A stretch of 64,000 nucleotides of DNA from NCBI GenBank assembly GCA_963855995.1, contig OY979729.1:7086115-7150114 (forward strand). Reading direction: 5' to 3'. A program made the translations under genes and the position numbers. Shown piece by piece: positions 32,658 to 42,960 of this stretch. The DNA is from Muricea muricata. Its lineage: Eukaryota; Cnidaria; Anthozoa; Malacalcyonacea; Plexauridae. Within the stretch, counting starts at the first letter, position 1, and every line of letters begins with the position of its first letter. The notes beneath the pieces are model-generated. The model searched no databases and was not told where the DNA came from. It saw only the letters and a list, made by a program, of their open reading frames with translations.

Positions 32658-33604
32658 AAATCAACGGAAGCTCATGCCATCACTATGGAGCGGGTGTAAA
32701 GTCCAAAAACGAGATAGCCTTCCACATAACATTGATGGAAATTGTGTGTTCGAGTTGCCACGACAAAGATAAACTTATGGGGAGTTGTTCAGATGGGAGA
32801 CCGTGGTAGCAGTGGTGTACGTCCAAGAGACAGGGCTTTCAGGGAATTAGGAGAGTAGCATCTTGTGGCGGTACTTACGTGTGCAAAAATACGCGTTGCC
32901 CCTACCTTCACTCATGTGGCAAAGAGAACAGGGTGGCAGAGAACGAGGTAGTGTGCTTGTGTTGTGGGTACGAAGCTCAAGGAATGTCATGCGAGGCAAG
33001 GAAAATCTGGGAATTCGAACATGACAAAGTAACCGTATTTCATTGCGGGGAGCACAAGTGTAGGGCAAAGGAGCAAAGTCCTAACATTTGGGAGGCGGCT
33101 ACAACGTTTTTCCGTAAAAATACTTCGGCAAAACCATCCCAGTTTCCTTATCAACATTTGCGAGGAATGCTGAGGGAAGGAAAGACCGTGGAGGGTGTTC
33201 GAAAAAGATTCAAAGTATTAAACAAACGGTCGTCGAACAGGAGAACCCTGTGGGACACTCTTTTGAAGCTTTAGCGGCAATAAAAGAGTCCACATGCAGA
33301 TGTCAAAGATAAGTACCTCTTGTGAAGTGTTAGGGACTGTCGTGTTAACGACATTACTGCTATGTGTTGAAGTAACAAGAAACGACTAGAGATTGCAAGC
33401 CAGATGCAACGAAATGCAAGCACACATCCTCTAGCAACTGAGTTCTGTTTCGTAGATGCAGAACATGACAAAGTGAAAGGCTTAAAAACGAACAACTTGT
33501 CGGTTCAGCACCCACTATTGAAGGAAATTGTAACAATCGCAAGCATGGATTGCCTCACAGAGTCCACTGAGACACTCTGCGAGTTTTGGCAGCAATTAAA
33601 CGCA
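32658..33604 (+). pseudogene. MULE transposase exon: FLYWCH/GCM1-like zinc domain and DDE start
   Basis: Entered in phase 2 after a TTATTTAG acceptor. It reads NQRKLMPSLWSGCK and LPHNIDGNCVFELP, a frame break and TAG near 32770-32810, then CGGTYVCKNTRCPYL, VCLCCGYEAQGMSCEARKIW and VTVFHCGEHKC, a Cys/His-rich module like the WRKY-GCM1/FLYWCH fingers of Mutator-like transposases. After another shift near 33265 comes KKRLEIASQMQRNAS and ATEFCFVDAEHDKVKGLKT (candidate first catalytic Asp), then HPLLKEIVTIASMD and FWQQLNA, ending at GTAAGT. Several stops make it non-functional as assembled. Confidence 0.75.
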
Positions 33605-33911
33605 GTAAGTATGTCTTTTGTTCGATGAAAACTACAGAGCTGTACAATCATAAATCAAAACAGAACCAACGTACGGCTAGCTTATACACTTATACGAGAG
33701 GGTGTTGTACGTCTGAGTACAGACTTTAGTTTATGAAGTCGATTGGTTTTCAAGAATGCTTTAAATTAAATCGTGTGTCTAGTATAAAAAAGCACTTTAA
33801 TTATCATTTAGGTTTACTTTTCTTTAGGTGGTAAGATAACACGTTATCTTCCCTTACACGGTAAGGAATGGCACCTCCGTCTGTATGTTGAAATTCTACT
33901 TTTCATTATAG

Positions 33912-34260
33912 GCGCTTGCAGATTATACTGGTGAGGCAAATTATATATTTCACCCTGAATGCATTGTTACGGATGAGCATGGAGGCAATGGGGAAAGTAT
34001 AAGGCGAGTGTGAAAGGAAGGGATGGTGGAACGCACAAGGTCGTGTGAGATGCATTTCTACGACTGCGCCCACAGGGTAGCGAAAGCAGCATGGAGTTCT
34101 CAATCCAGAAAGAAGTTCATTACCATAATCCACGGTATTTATACGGCCGAAACTCCTGGAAGCTATGAGCAAAGCGCCGTGCCCTGTTCGAATGGGCTGC
34201 AAATAAACCCAAGAGAGCCCATGTAAAAACATGGTTTAGTAACTTCTGGCATGTTAGCAA
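33912..34260 (+). pseudogene. MULE transposase exon: DDE centre
   Basis: Begins after TTTTCATTATAG in the frame left by the previous exon. It reads ALADYTGEANYIFHPECIVT then DEHGGNGESIRRV (candidate second Asp), one TGA, then RTRSCEMHFYDCAHRVAK and, after a shift, EWAANKPKRAHVKTWFSNFW. It ends at GTGAGT (34261). The word order matches Mutator-like transposase cores (C.TD..GAN ... C.FHF). Confidence 0.75.
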
Positions 34261-34410
34261 GTGAGTCAGGTCTTGAAAGTGGCGTACTGTATGTATACTG
34301 CAAAGCGGGCTTGTGGGAAAGTTTCTAACATCCCATTTTTGCAAATAGCTTCTTTTCACCGGGATAAGTCGATATTGTTTGTTCTAAATGGTATGCATTT
34401 TTTGTTACAG

Positions 34411-34551
34411 GTTTCAAATACAAACATGGCGGAGGTTGGTCATTCCAGGAATGCGACAAGAGGGGCCAAGAATGACACTCTAGCCCGAGTGGCTGCAGAC
34501 CATGTTGTTGAAAGTGCCATCCTTCAAGCAAAAGTACAAAAGCTGATTTAG
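34411..34551 (+). pseudogene. MULE transposase exon: third acidic region
   Basis: Starts after TTTTTTGTTACAG. It reads SNTNMAEVGHSRNATRGAKN and then VVESAILQAKVQ. The Glu in AEVGHS is the candidate third catalytic acidic residue of the DDE core. How it is joined to the exon ending at 34260 is unclear; a short exon near 34360-34390 is possible. Confidence 0.6.
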
Positions 34552-34959
34552 ATAATGTACGTGTCGTATACAACTGGCTTTCAGGCGTTTGCAATATTGT
34601 GCAGGCGGGTATAGGCGTAAAATGTCAATTTTCGATTTAAAAAATGCGAAGAGTTTTTGGCACTCATTATTCTGTACTTCAGAAATTTTAGATAAAACTT
34701 TTATTTTCATCTATGCGGCAAATTTTTCGTGATACCATGAATAAATAATGAATAAAAGATTAATAGCACTAAAAGAACAAAGTTACCGACATTGGTGATG
34801 ATGTCAAAATGTGACATGCAATTAGGTCTTAACACCAATATCCTATACAAAAATCAACGCCTAAAAGTTTAGCTTAAAGAGTGTGTAAATGATTCAGTCT
34901 CGTTATTTTAAATTGTTTAGCTTTCTTAACGGAACATACCAAGGTGGGCGGTGCCCATA

Positions 34960-35556
34960 ACGAAAGAAAAAGGATCAGCTGTCTTTGCGACGAAAACTCG
35001 ATAGAGCTACGTAGTTTGCAAACGATGACTTCAGAAATGGCTCCATTGACGCCAGCCAGTACGAAGCTAGTCCGCCTATGCATGAACGTTCGAGTCATAA
35101 GGCCAGAAATGAAGATATTTGCAGCTCATCGCAGATGAAACGCCAGTTCAGCACAAAAACGCAAAGAAAGCTCATCGTGAAAGACGTACGAGAAGTAAAA
35201 AATTTGAGGAGTCTTTAGAGATGGCCAAACGAGCCAAAATTGCACTTATTGCAACTCATGACATGAGTGCAACAAACAAAATTTTCAAGCTCAACCATGG
35301 CGGGAAAACGCGTCTCACGGAAATATCAGAGACGGTCTCGTGTAACTGTTCTTTTGCTAGAGGCAGTGATCTTAACCTACATGTTATATTGGTACTGATG
35401 AATGTGCTGCAAGTTAATAAACATGATAAAATGCTTCATCAGAAGGCACATTCTGCAGAGAATGTTTTAAAACTGTTTTCCAATTGTCAGCCAAGCACCG
35501 TCGCCAGACTAGCTAGTACCGTCTCATCCAATATACGTCACATCCATCACTGTTAG
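34960..35556 (+). pseudogene. MULE transposase: linker and SWIM-type zinc finger
   Basis: The ORF at 35119-35556 contains KKAHRERRTRSKKFEESLEM, IFKLNHGGKTRL, then VSCNCSFARGSDLNLHVILV and LMNVLQVNKHDKMLHQKAH. This fits the SWIM finger (CxC...CxH) that follows the DDE core in Mutator-like transposases, but the third Cys is Asn (NLH), so zinc binding is probably lost. Confidence 0.7.
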
Positions 35557-36020
35557 GCCAAACGCAGACAGGATCAGCTGACGTGTCTACTGCTAGTGCT
35601 ACAAGAACTACACTACGTCCACCATCGCCAGGTCCAACACAGACAGGATCGTCTGGTGTGTCTGCTGCAACAGGGACTACACCCCTTCATCGACCAGCCA
35701 TAAGCGTACCTTATCCAACACCAAAAGTTGGCCAGTACGTACTAACATCGTCGCAGTACTACCACCCAAACGTGGAGAAGTGCTTTGGCTGCCAAGGTCA
35801 GTTAAGATGTCGAAATGGAACCCCCTCCCCCCCGGAAGATCTGGTTGTCATTAGCATGATGCCACGCCAATATGTAGTTGCAGGTACAACCAGACTGAAA
35901 ATGAGCAATGCATATTTTCATGCAAATGAAGGATGCATCAAGTGCAGGTTACCCAATTTTCCCCACACTCTTGTTGATATCCAGCTAGGACTTCCCCCAT
36001 TAATTAAGCCATGCAGATAA
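35541..36020 (+). pseudogene. MULE transposase: C-terminal Cys/His module
   Basis: A Thr/Pro/Ser-rich linker (TTLRPPSPGPTQTGSSG, with an imperfect internal repeat CCAACACAGACAGGATC) leads to YHPNVEKCFGCQGQLR, PPEDLVVISMMPRQYV and LKMSNAYFHANEGCIKC. It looks like a small zinc ribbon closing the protein and is open from 35583 to the stop at 36018-36020. Confidence 0.6.
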
Positions 36021-36351
36021 AACATTCCTCCTTGGCGACTTAAATTTCCCCATCTAAGTATGAGTGACGGGACGAGTATAATGACTAACAGATTTTTTTG
36101 TATGCACATTAACAATGGGAATCACTACTCCCATATATTTATATATAATTTAAATTTATATTCAATAGGCATTTCGACCAATCACGTCGTTGCTTTCTCC
36201 CACGTGCATATGCTTTTATACCCAATAAATTACTCAACATTCTAAAAGCCCGGGGAGGGATTTGATATCGGCTTCAGGGAAATATGGGGTATAATAGAAG
36301 AACAAAGCAATGCAAATGAACATGAATTATTATATAACGACACATGAACAT

Positions 36352-36404
36352 TATATAATGACACATGTGCATTATACTGTATAATGCACATGTGTCATTA
36401 TATA
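36352..36404. repeat. perfect 25 bp-arm palindrome
   Basis: TATATAATGACACATGTGCA then TTATA, a three-base CTG spacer, and the exact inverse. A partial direct copy (TATATAACGACACATGAACA) sits just before it at 36331. It lies between the MULE and Crypton loci. Confidence 0.95.
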
Positions 36405-36527
36405 AAATTTTTCATCTTATTTCTTTATGAGTACATTTACAAACATAAACCCAAACTAAAACACACAACGATATGACTTTTAATTCAACACTTCCCAACA
36501 ACATACTATTTTAGACAAACGTAGAAA

Positions 36528-37352
36528 CTATTTAGAAAAATTGAAGGTACAGTTATTGAATACAGATCCCGACATAGAAACATTTGTAACACCACTATCA
36601 CTACCATCAGGCTTCGACGAAATCATACTACGCATTAAGTCATCAGTTTCTTCAAATTCAATCAATTCAAGATCTTTGAGAATGTCTGACGAACTTTCTT
36701 GTACTGACTCGCTTAAACTTGGTTTATTTACAAAGGTTCCTTCACTTTTGCCGATATCAATAGTTGCACCACTGTAATCTGGAGGGGCGAGTGTATTACG
36801 GACATTCATTTGTTGTGCCAAACTTGACTTCTCATGGCTAAACAAGGCGTAAAACTCCGGCAAAACTTTGCTTAATGTATTAATGCCAACAGGCATTCGA
36901 CAAAATTCTAAATGCCTCCACTTTGCACGCGATCTCTTGGATTTTTGACATATAAATGGAGTAGCATCTAATAATACATCGGTTGTGACCGACATCTTTT
37001 CCTGCGCAGCAAACGTGTTTAACAACCCTTGGTTTATACTTTAAGTCTTTTAACCCGCCGTGGTACGTTTTCGATACACTTTCATCGTAGGTAACAGATT
37101 CTGAATCTATGCTGAAATTCGAGTATCTTAGGTTCCTATGTTCTGTAGAACGTGATCCGAACAATTTTATAAAAATAAATAGTACTAAACAACGACTTAG
37201 CTGAATTGCACCCAAGGATTCCCTTTTCCCACAAGAGAGCCTCATCTTCTTCAGATATTGGGTCTCGTTCCCTCATTTTAGATTTTATAGCCACGCCATC
37301 TGATGTTGCCTTCCGCATCTCTGCCTCCAAAGCTCGCCTTAGTAAGTTTAAT
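36528..37352 (-). pseudogene. Crypton/DUF3504-type gene, exon 2, catalytic end deleted
   Basis: Entered after TTTTTCAAG in matching phase: LNLLRRALEAEMRKATSDGV, PISEEDEALLWEKGILG, then a frame shift to RSTEHRNLRYSNFSI, YHGGLKDLKYKPRVVKHV, and a second shift to FCRMPVGINTLSKVLPEFYA. The family's next segment (the NHSLR-type recombinase box, later His and catalytic Tyr) is absent. The reading instead passes to an acidic tail ending VFNNCTFNFSK, the usual C-terminus. So the catalytic core is deleted between two retained flanks. Confidence 0.78.
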
Positions 37353-37457
37353 CTTGAAAAACAAACTATTATTAGCAACTGAAATAGATTCAGCAACATA
37401 TTTTGAATTGTTTTGAATTCAAGAATTACTCAGTACATCATATCGCTCAAGACTAAC

Positions 37458-37849
37458 CTTGGCTCGTCGCGATTCAGCAGTCGAATAATGCTACTATTTT
37501 CCGCTAAATGTCGTTGAAGACCAGAAGCAATCATATACAAACTTCTGCTGGGTTATCTTTCCCCATTTTCCTTCACAATTTCTTCAAAAAATTTTGTTAG
37601 CCAAAAATTTAAGCTCTCCACACTCATATCGACGATACTTGTCTCCAGAGTCTGAATTTTATGCAAATCAACTGGAAAAGAACACTGCTCTGCACAAGGA
37701 TTTTTGTTTTCTCGCTCACTTTGCCACTGGGAAAAGACTTTATATGCCCACTTTGTTGCACTTCGTATTGATTTTGGAATACATTCATCCAAAATCTCTT
37801 TTTCTTCCTCTTCCGACCTGGGAGGTCGATAACGGCGCTTTGGTGGCAT
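37458..37849 (-). pseudogene. Crypton/DUF3504-type gene, exon 1
   Basis: Starts MPPKRRYRPPRSEEEEKEIL at 37849. It continues with SATKWAYKVFSQWQSERENK and LNFWLTKFFEEIVKENGER, one TAA in place of an expected residue, then SLYMIASGLQRHLAENSSII and LLNRDEP, ending AG/GTTAGT in phase 2. This is the SAM-like N-terminal domain of Crypton-derived tyrosine-recombinase proteins (the group behind KIAA1958/ZMYM C-terminal domains). Confidence 0.8.
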
Positions 37850-38141
37850 AGCGTTACTGATAAAATTCGTCCTTGTTCATATGGCTGGGTTCCGATAGCA
37901 TTTCACGAGCAAATAATAAATGAAGTTGACATAGTAATCAGTTGAAGACGTGTCTCTGATTTAATCCAAGTTAACAATGAGTTATTGTCGTAACTGTGCT
38001 TCAGGCAGCGTTTTACCATATACGAAACACTGCATGCGTAAAAGCTATTCATTCTTTGAAATCAATAGAATACTATTTTGGCTGATTTGAATTTGAAACG
38101 GTGCCAATAACTGAACAGGTCTACTCTTTTTGTCACACCTT

Positions 38142-38406
38142 CAGGGACCGCGGAGCGGGGTGGCTGGTTGGGCTAAAGCCCCACCAATAATATGTTTGCA
38201 TCAAAAATATAAGAATCGAGGCAAAAACTATATGCCACTTCATGATGATTGTTGAAATGTGCCACTTCATGATGATTGTATGCCACTTCATGATGATTGT
38301 TTCCAGGCATCTCAGGGCTCTTCATTTCAAAAGTTTCCCCTCTAGATATCTCGCACCTTCGGTGCTCGATTAGCCCCACCAATAAAAAACCGCTCCGCGG
38401 TCCCTG
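38142..38406. mobile_element. 265 bp hAT-like MITE with internal minisatellite
   Basis: Inverted ends CAGGGACCGCGGAGCGG; subterminal GGGGCTAA / TAGCCCCACCAATAA also inverted. CAGGG ends suit hAT elements, but the eight flanking bases do not match as a duplication. Inside, TGCCACTTCATGATGATTGT is repeated three times (38232-38251, 38260-38279, 38281-38300). Confidence 0.8.
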
Positions 38407-38464
38407 ATCTTTATGGTAGAACAATTTACTGATTACTCTCATGTCGGTCTCACTCGTAGGTCGT

Positions 38465-38519
38465 GTTTTATGTGATATAAAACGCTCGACTGCGTCTCGC
38501 GTTTTATATCACATAAAAC
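38465..38519. repeat. perfect 21 bp-arm inverted repeat
   Basis: GTTTTATGTGATATAAAACG then C, 13 bp spacer, and the exact inverse. Hairpin-forming, with no gene attached. Confidence 0.9.
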
Positions 38520-38689
38520 ATTCCTACTCGTGTTTTAAATATTACATATTTATTCGGCATGCTAATTCACAGTTATTACATTAGATTTTGATTATTATTA
38601 TTATTAGTAGTAGCATTATTAGAGTATCATATTTCAATTATAAATGTGTCATAACTCATAATTATAAAGTCTTTCATAATGTCATTCCT

Positions 38690-39065
38690 TCATCTTCTCG
38701 AATCCGAGCTCGAATCTGAACCTACGGTAATCCTACAGAGACGCAGTTCGCCTGACCTTTTGAGGAATAAGACTATGGCCTGGTACTAGGACGAATGATA
38801 CCTTTATCTAACATGTCATCAATCTGTTTTTTAGATTCATAGCGGAAAGCATGTGGCATTCGCCTGGCACGCTGCCTAATCGGCGGGTATATATAAATTT
38901 TATGATGTGCAATACGCGTTTGGCCAATGGTGTCGCTAAATAGTTCTTCAAATTCGCCCAATACTCGCTTTACTTGTTGTTTTTCGGAATTTCTTAGACT
39001 AGCATCTAAACGAGAATCGACATTCTCCTCGCGATCCTTTGTTTTCACGGCATTACAATTAAATG
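38690..39065 (-). pseudogene. Ty3/gypsy pol start of copy G2
   Basis: Minus-strand ORF 39048-38773 has VLGEFEELFSDTIGQTRIAH and KKQIDDMLDKGIIRPSTRP, the segment just before the gypsy RT core. In another frame, VVLIPQK and DYRRF-like words continue to about 38690 and then stop. It belongs with the gag at 40852-41640 and the LTR at 41661; a 1.35 kb element separates the parts. Confidence 0.8.
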
Positions 39066-39262
39066 GTTACTTATTGTTAGCGATTGCTTCCTGCTTAGAC
39101 TCAAACAGAGGACGAAATTCCGCCAATTTGCAACCCTTTAGTTACGAGAGCCACCCAGTATTTTAATATACTATTCTTTTGTATTTTATTGCAACCCTTT
39201 AGCAACTCAATTTCATTCGCTGTATTATAGGCTATTCAGACTGGTACCGTTTTAGGCATACT

Positions 39263-40607
39263 GCGAAACCCGGACTGGACTCAGACCTGTTTAAAATCCG
39301 GACTCGAGAAATAACCGGACTCGACACTCGGCCTGAAAAAAGCTGGACTTGTTTTCACAAAACCCGGACTCGATTAATAAAATTGAATTCAAAACTGGAA
39401 TCATTAAAGACAAGTTGCGCGTAAATCTGTAATATACTATTTATTTAATCTCTGCATGAATTGGCCTAAAAATTTATAGGAGCGGGTTTACGCCAACCTT
39501 TACACAACAAGTTAAAGCATTATAGTTAAACGCTGGCGTTCACCTCGAACTAACGTTAACTTGCCACTCATCTACCGGGATTGCATTCAAAAGTGCAGAA
39601 AAACATTGGATTGTTTCACTATCTTAAACAAAATTCGACGTTTCGAGCGAAAACTCTTCGTCGGGAAGTTAGCAAACTTGCGATTATGACTTTGATGCAA
39701 GCTTCACCAGCTTTAAATGTTGTGCGGCTGCCGCATAAAATGTGTAGCCATCGCCTATCTTCTGATGTATTGTTAAAAACAATCCCAAACGATTTCCGTT
39801 ATGAGTATGTCAATGATATTCATCCAACCAATCACAAAATAATGTAATGTGTCGCAGCTTTTTCGAACAGGCACTTAGTGGCATACTCGGCGAAATACAT
39901 ATTGGCCGGAGAACGTAAATCACACCTGGGTTTCTGTTTGTTATCAAGGCAACTGCATAGCATCTCTGCTTTAATCATACTATGACAAGCAGATAAAACC
40001 CCCATGCAAATGGACTACTGATTCCAAGGATTGACATCTTGGACACAATTTTGCAAAGGGAATGTGGTCCGGTGCACTCGTTTGGTTGCTCTTTGTCTTT
40101 TCAATACCTGTACAGTCAACTGAGTTAAGTATTGAAAACATTAACCTACGGACAGTCCTATTGAAAACACAGGCATTAGCGCTAACTTCCTGACGAAGGG
40201 CCTTCGCTAGAAACGTCAAATTCTGTTTATATCGTTTAAGATAGTGAAAAATCCTTTGCTTTTTTGTACTTTTGAATGCACTTTCGGTAGACTGAGTGGC
40301 AAGTCAGTTCGTGGTAAACGCCAGCGTTTATAATGCTTCAACTTGTTGAGTAAAAATCGGAGTGAACCCACTCATAAATTTTTAGGTCAACTCAGGAATT
40401 AATAAATATTATATTACAGATTATTACTCGCAAAGCTTTTAAACCTCGTTTTTAATGAGTCCAGTTTTGAATTCAGTTTCTTTATGAATCGAGTCCGGGT
40501 ATAGCGAGGACAAGTCCGGCTTTTTTCAAAGGTAAGTGCGACTATCGAGTCCGGGTTTTATACAGGTCCGAGTCCTGATCCGAGTCCGAGTCCGGTCCGG
40601 GTTTCGC
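39263..40607. mobile_element. 1.35 kb non-autonomous element with about 430 bp inverted repeats
   Basis: Left end GCGAAACCCGGACTGGACTC and right end the inverse of GCGAAACCCGGACCGGACTC. Arms stay alignable for about 430 bp: repeated CCGGACTCGA, GAATTCAAAACTGGA, AATCTGTAATATA, CGCTGGCGTT, TTTCACTATCTTAAAC and GGGAAGTTAG / TCAGGAAGTTAG. The central 480 bp has no recognised transposase. It sits between gag and pol of gypsy copy G2. Confidence 0.88.
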
Positions 40608-40851
40608 ATTTTAGCGACAGGGGTTACAACCAAATGGACCACGCGTAGTCCTTATATCTGCACGACCGGCGGATATCATACCAACCTGCGAAATATCTTT
40701 CGCCTGTATCTTACCTTGGATTAGTATTTCCAATCGCGCCGGAATTGCCACTACTTCAGATACGGTTATTTTGTACACCTTTCAGCATATAGATTGCACA
40801 AGTACTGCATTGGTTTCACCACCGGTTTAGCACGCTCTGCCTGGCGGTGAG

Positions 40852-41640
40852 TTAGCCGCTGTAATCACGACTCCGTTCGACAACGACGATCTTAGCGTCT
40901 GCCTGAATTGCGACAATGTGGCCTGGTTTTCCGCAACGAAAAAACGTAACTTTTGATCGTGGACGTTCTTGTTGCTTGATTGCTGCGGCATTTAACTGCT
41001 GCGAAATGCTTACTTGCTTTCGGGCGTTTTCTGTCGAGTTGCTAGCTCGGTAATTAGACCCACGAGTTGGTCGACATCCGCTGTCGGTTTTTGTGTCCCT
41101 GTGCTTGCGCTCGTATTTGCACAATGTGGGGCAGGTGCGTCGTGATCTGCGATTGCTCAAACGTTGGACCAAGGTTAGCATGTCGCTTAAGTTTGGTGTA
41201 GAATTGTGAGCCAAAAGTTTTCCTCGTACTAAACTCAGCAGACTGCGCATGATTTGACAAGTGAAAACAGCAGATTTGACGTCTCCAGCGAGTTTGGGGT
41301 CGACTGGTTGGGGTGTATCTCATTTTCAAACCGTCAGGTCTTCATCAGTACGAAGCATTCGGGTTTCAAATTTTGCATAGTAGTTACCCCTCTCAACTGT
41401 TAAACACAGAGCTTACTTTAGTTTTTTTTTTGCTGCGGTGGTCTAGGTAGCTCTTTCTTCGGCAGGAGTGGCGTAGAAATGCGTAGCTGCTTGTCCCTGT
41501 AGAAACGCAGGCAATTTCTTAATCTTATCGTCGTCTTTCCGACCACATGCGTAAAGCGTGTGTAAAACTCTTTCAGTCATTCAACAAAATCGTCTTCGTC
41601 GAACTTTGATGGAAGAATGCTCGTATAGCTTCTTTGGTCC
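40852..41640 (-). pseudogene. Ty3/gypsy gag of copy G2 with zinc knuckle
   Basis: Near 41460-41640, gag words such as LPSKFDEDDF appear in changing frames. The ORF at 40852-41250 ends with NARKQVSISQQLNAAAIKQQ and FFRCGKPGHIVA, a CCHC knuckle whose first Cys is Phe and whose last Cys is lost. It directly follows the LTR at 41661 in minus-strand sense. Confidence 0.75.
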
Positions 41641-41660
41641 AGTTTTACCGCTGTCACCAG

Positions 41661-41860
41661 TGGTAACGTATCGAGACACTAAAAACACTCTCAACGTTTA
41701 ACAATCTATTCAGTATCGTTCTTACATGCACAGCCCATTCTCTCCGGGTGCACAGTCACTCTCCCTGGATTACATGAAACCCTACTTCTTAAATCCTTAA
41801 TGCTAATTTTTTACAATATTCTGTCATAACAATGTCAAGCAATTACAATATCATGTTACA
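41661..41860 (-). mobile_element. Ty3/gypsy LTR (5' LTR of copy G2)
   Basis: A 200 bp TG...CA unit matching 23157-23350 (shared TTCTCTCCGGGTGCACAGTC and TGTCAAGCAATTACAA). Immediately inside, on the minus strand, lies TGGTGACAGCGG, a plausible primer-binding site. With the LTR at 23157 it shows that two copies of one gypsy family are present in the window. Confidence 0.85.
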
Positions 41861-42615
41861 TATGTATGAATAACGTTTAATGGAAAGGTGATTGCTCCAA
41901 AATAATGCCTACATCGATAAATACTAGGGTACCTGCGAGGTAGGGAATGCTGCGGAGGTTTTAAAGGCTAAAAGTGGTTGGAAATTTTTGTTTACATTTT
42001 GCTCGATCTTTCTGCAGCTCGGGGCAACCTTGCTTCCAGAGATGTTAACTGTGGGTACGAAATTTATTCAATAATATCAATGTGTGTACTACGACTTTGG
42101 GTCTGATCAAAATAGAGAATAATGAGAATAAGTTATTAGAAAAAAGAAATCACACATATTTAGTTTAAATAACAATGCATAGTTTAGTTTTGCGGTATAA
42201 TTATTGCGTAGAGATATGTGTCTATGATAAGCAATATCCAGCCATTTACTTATATTCCATTCTTTACTTGGACAACATTGGTCGAGTCTTCCATTTCAAA
42301 ATCATATCGGTGAAGTTTTGAAGCTATTTCAAAATGTGGAAAGACCCTCCAATGCAAACAGTGCCATCAAAGTAATTAGTATACATTGACAAAATTATAG
42401 TTTCACCCTCACTTGCAGTAGTTGTAACTTTTACTAACCAACAAGATTGCTATGATACGAATCTCTCAATCTAATAAATATTTTGGGGTGTTCTATTATT
42501 TTGGCGGTCCTTCTCAGGGGCCAAATTTGGGGGAAGGGATATTGCATGAAAGTCGGTCCTCAAATAATTGTGCAATTACAATTAAATTAAAACGATTAAA
42601 TTGTCATCAGTCGCA
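41861..42615. other. intergenic, nothing recognised
   Basis: AT-rich sequence between the gypsy LTR and a foldback element; no coding or repeat signal supported. Confidence 0.5.
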
Positions 42616-42960
42616 ATGGACCATTCCCCAATTAGACAAACTTTTAAATTCGAAAACAATTTTAGCACAGTTGGAAAGAGCTTCCTAAATTTAGTGAAAT
42701 TGTGAGATTTGGTTCTAAAATATTGTAAAATGTCGAAAATATAGTAATGTAATGTTTGCGAATTTTGTATACTTTTGTATTACGTGGGAAAAAGTGTTAC
42801 CAAATGTTACCAAATTTCCACATAGTGGTAACACTTTTCCCTGCGTAATACAAAAGTATACAAAATTCGCAAACTTTACAGGGCAATTTAGGATGCTCAT
42901 TCCAGCTGTGCTAATTGATTTTCCGAATTCAAAAGTTTGTCTAATAGGGGAATGGTCCAT
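42616..42960. repeat. 345 bp foldback element, family F copy 1
   Basis: Outer arms ATGGACCATTCCCCAATTAG then ACAAACTTTT, inverted at 42930-42960. The inner palindrome TTTGCGAATTTTGTATACTT then TTGTATTACG is inverted around 42840-42880. A second, diverged member of the family is at 45640-45900. Confidence 0.88.

Noticed and set aside
32879..33274. A free-standing 131-codon zinc-finger gene
   Set aside because: Coding similarity extends beyond both ends in other frames, so it is one piece of the decayed MULE transposase.
38232..38300. Three spaced 20 bp repeats resembling a small CRISPR array
   Set aside because: Spacers are one and eight bases, the setting is a eukaryotic MITE, and no cas-like gene exists.
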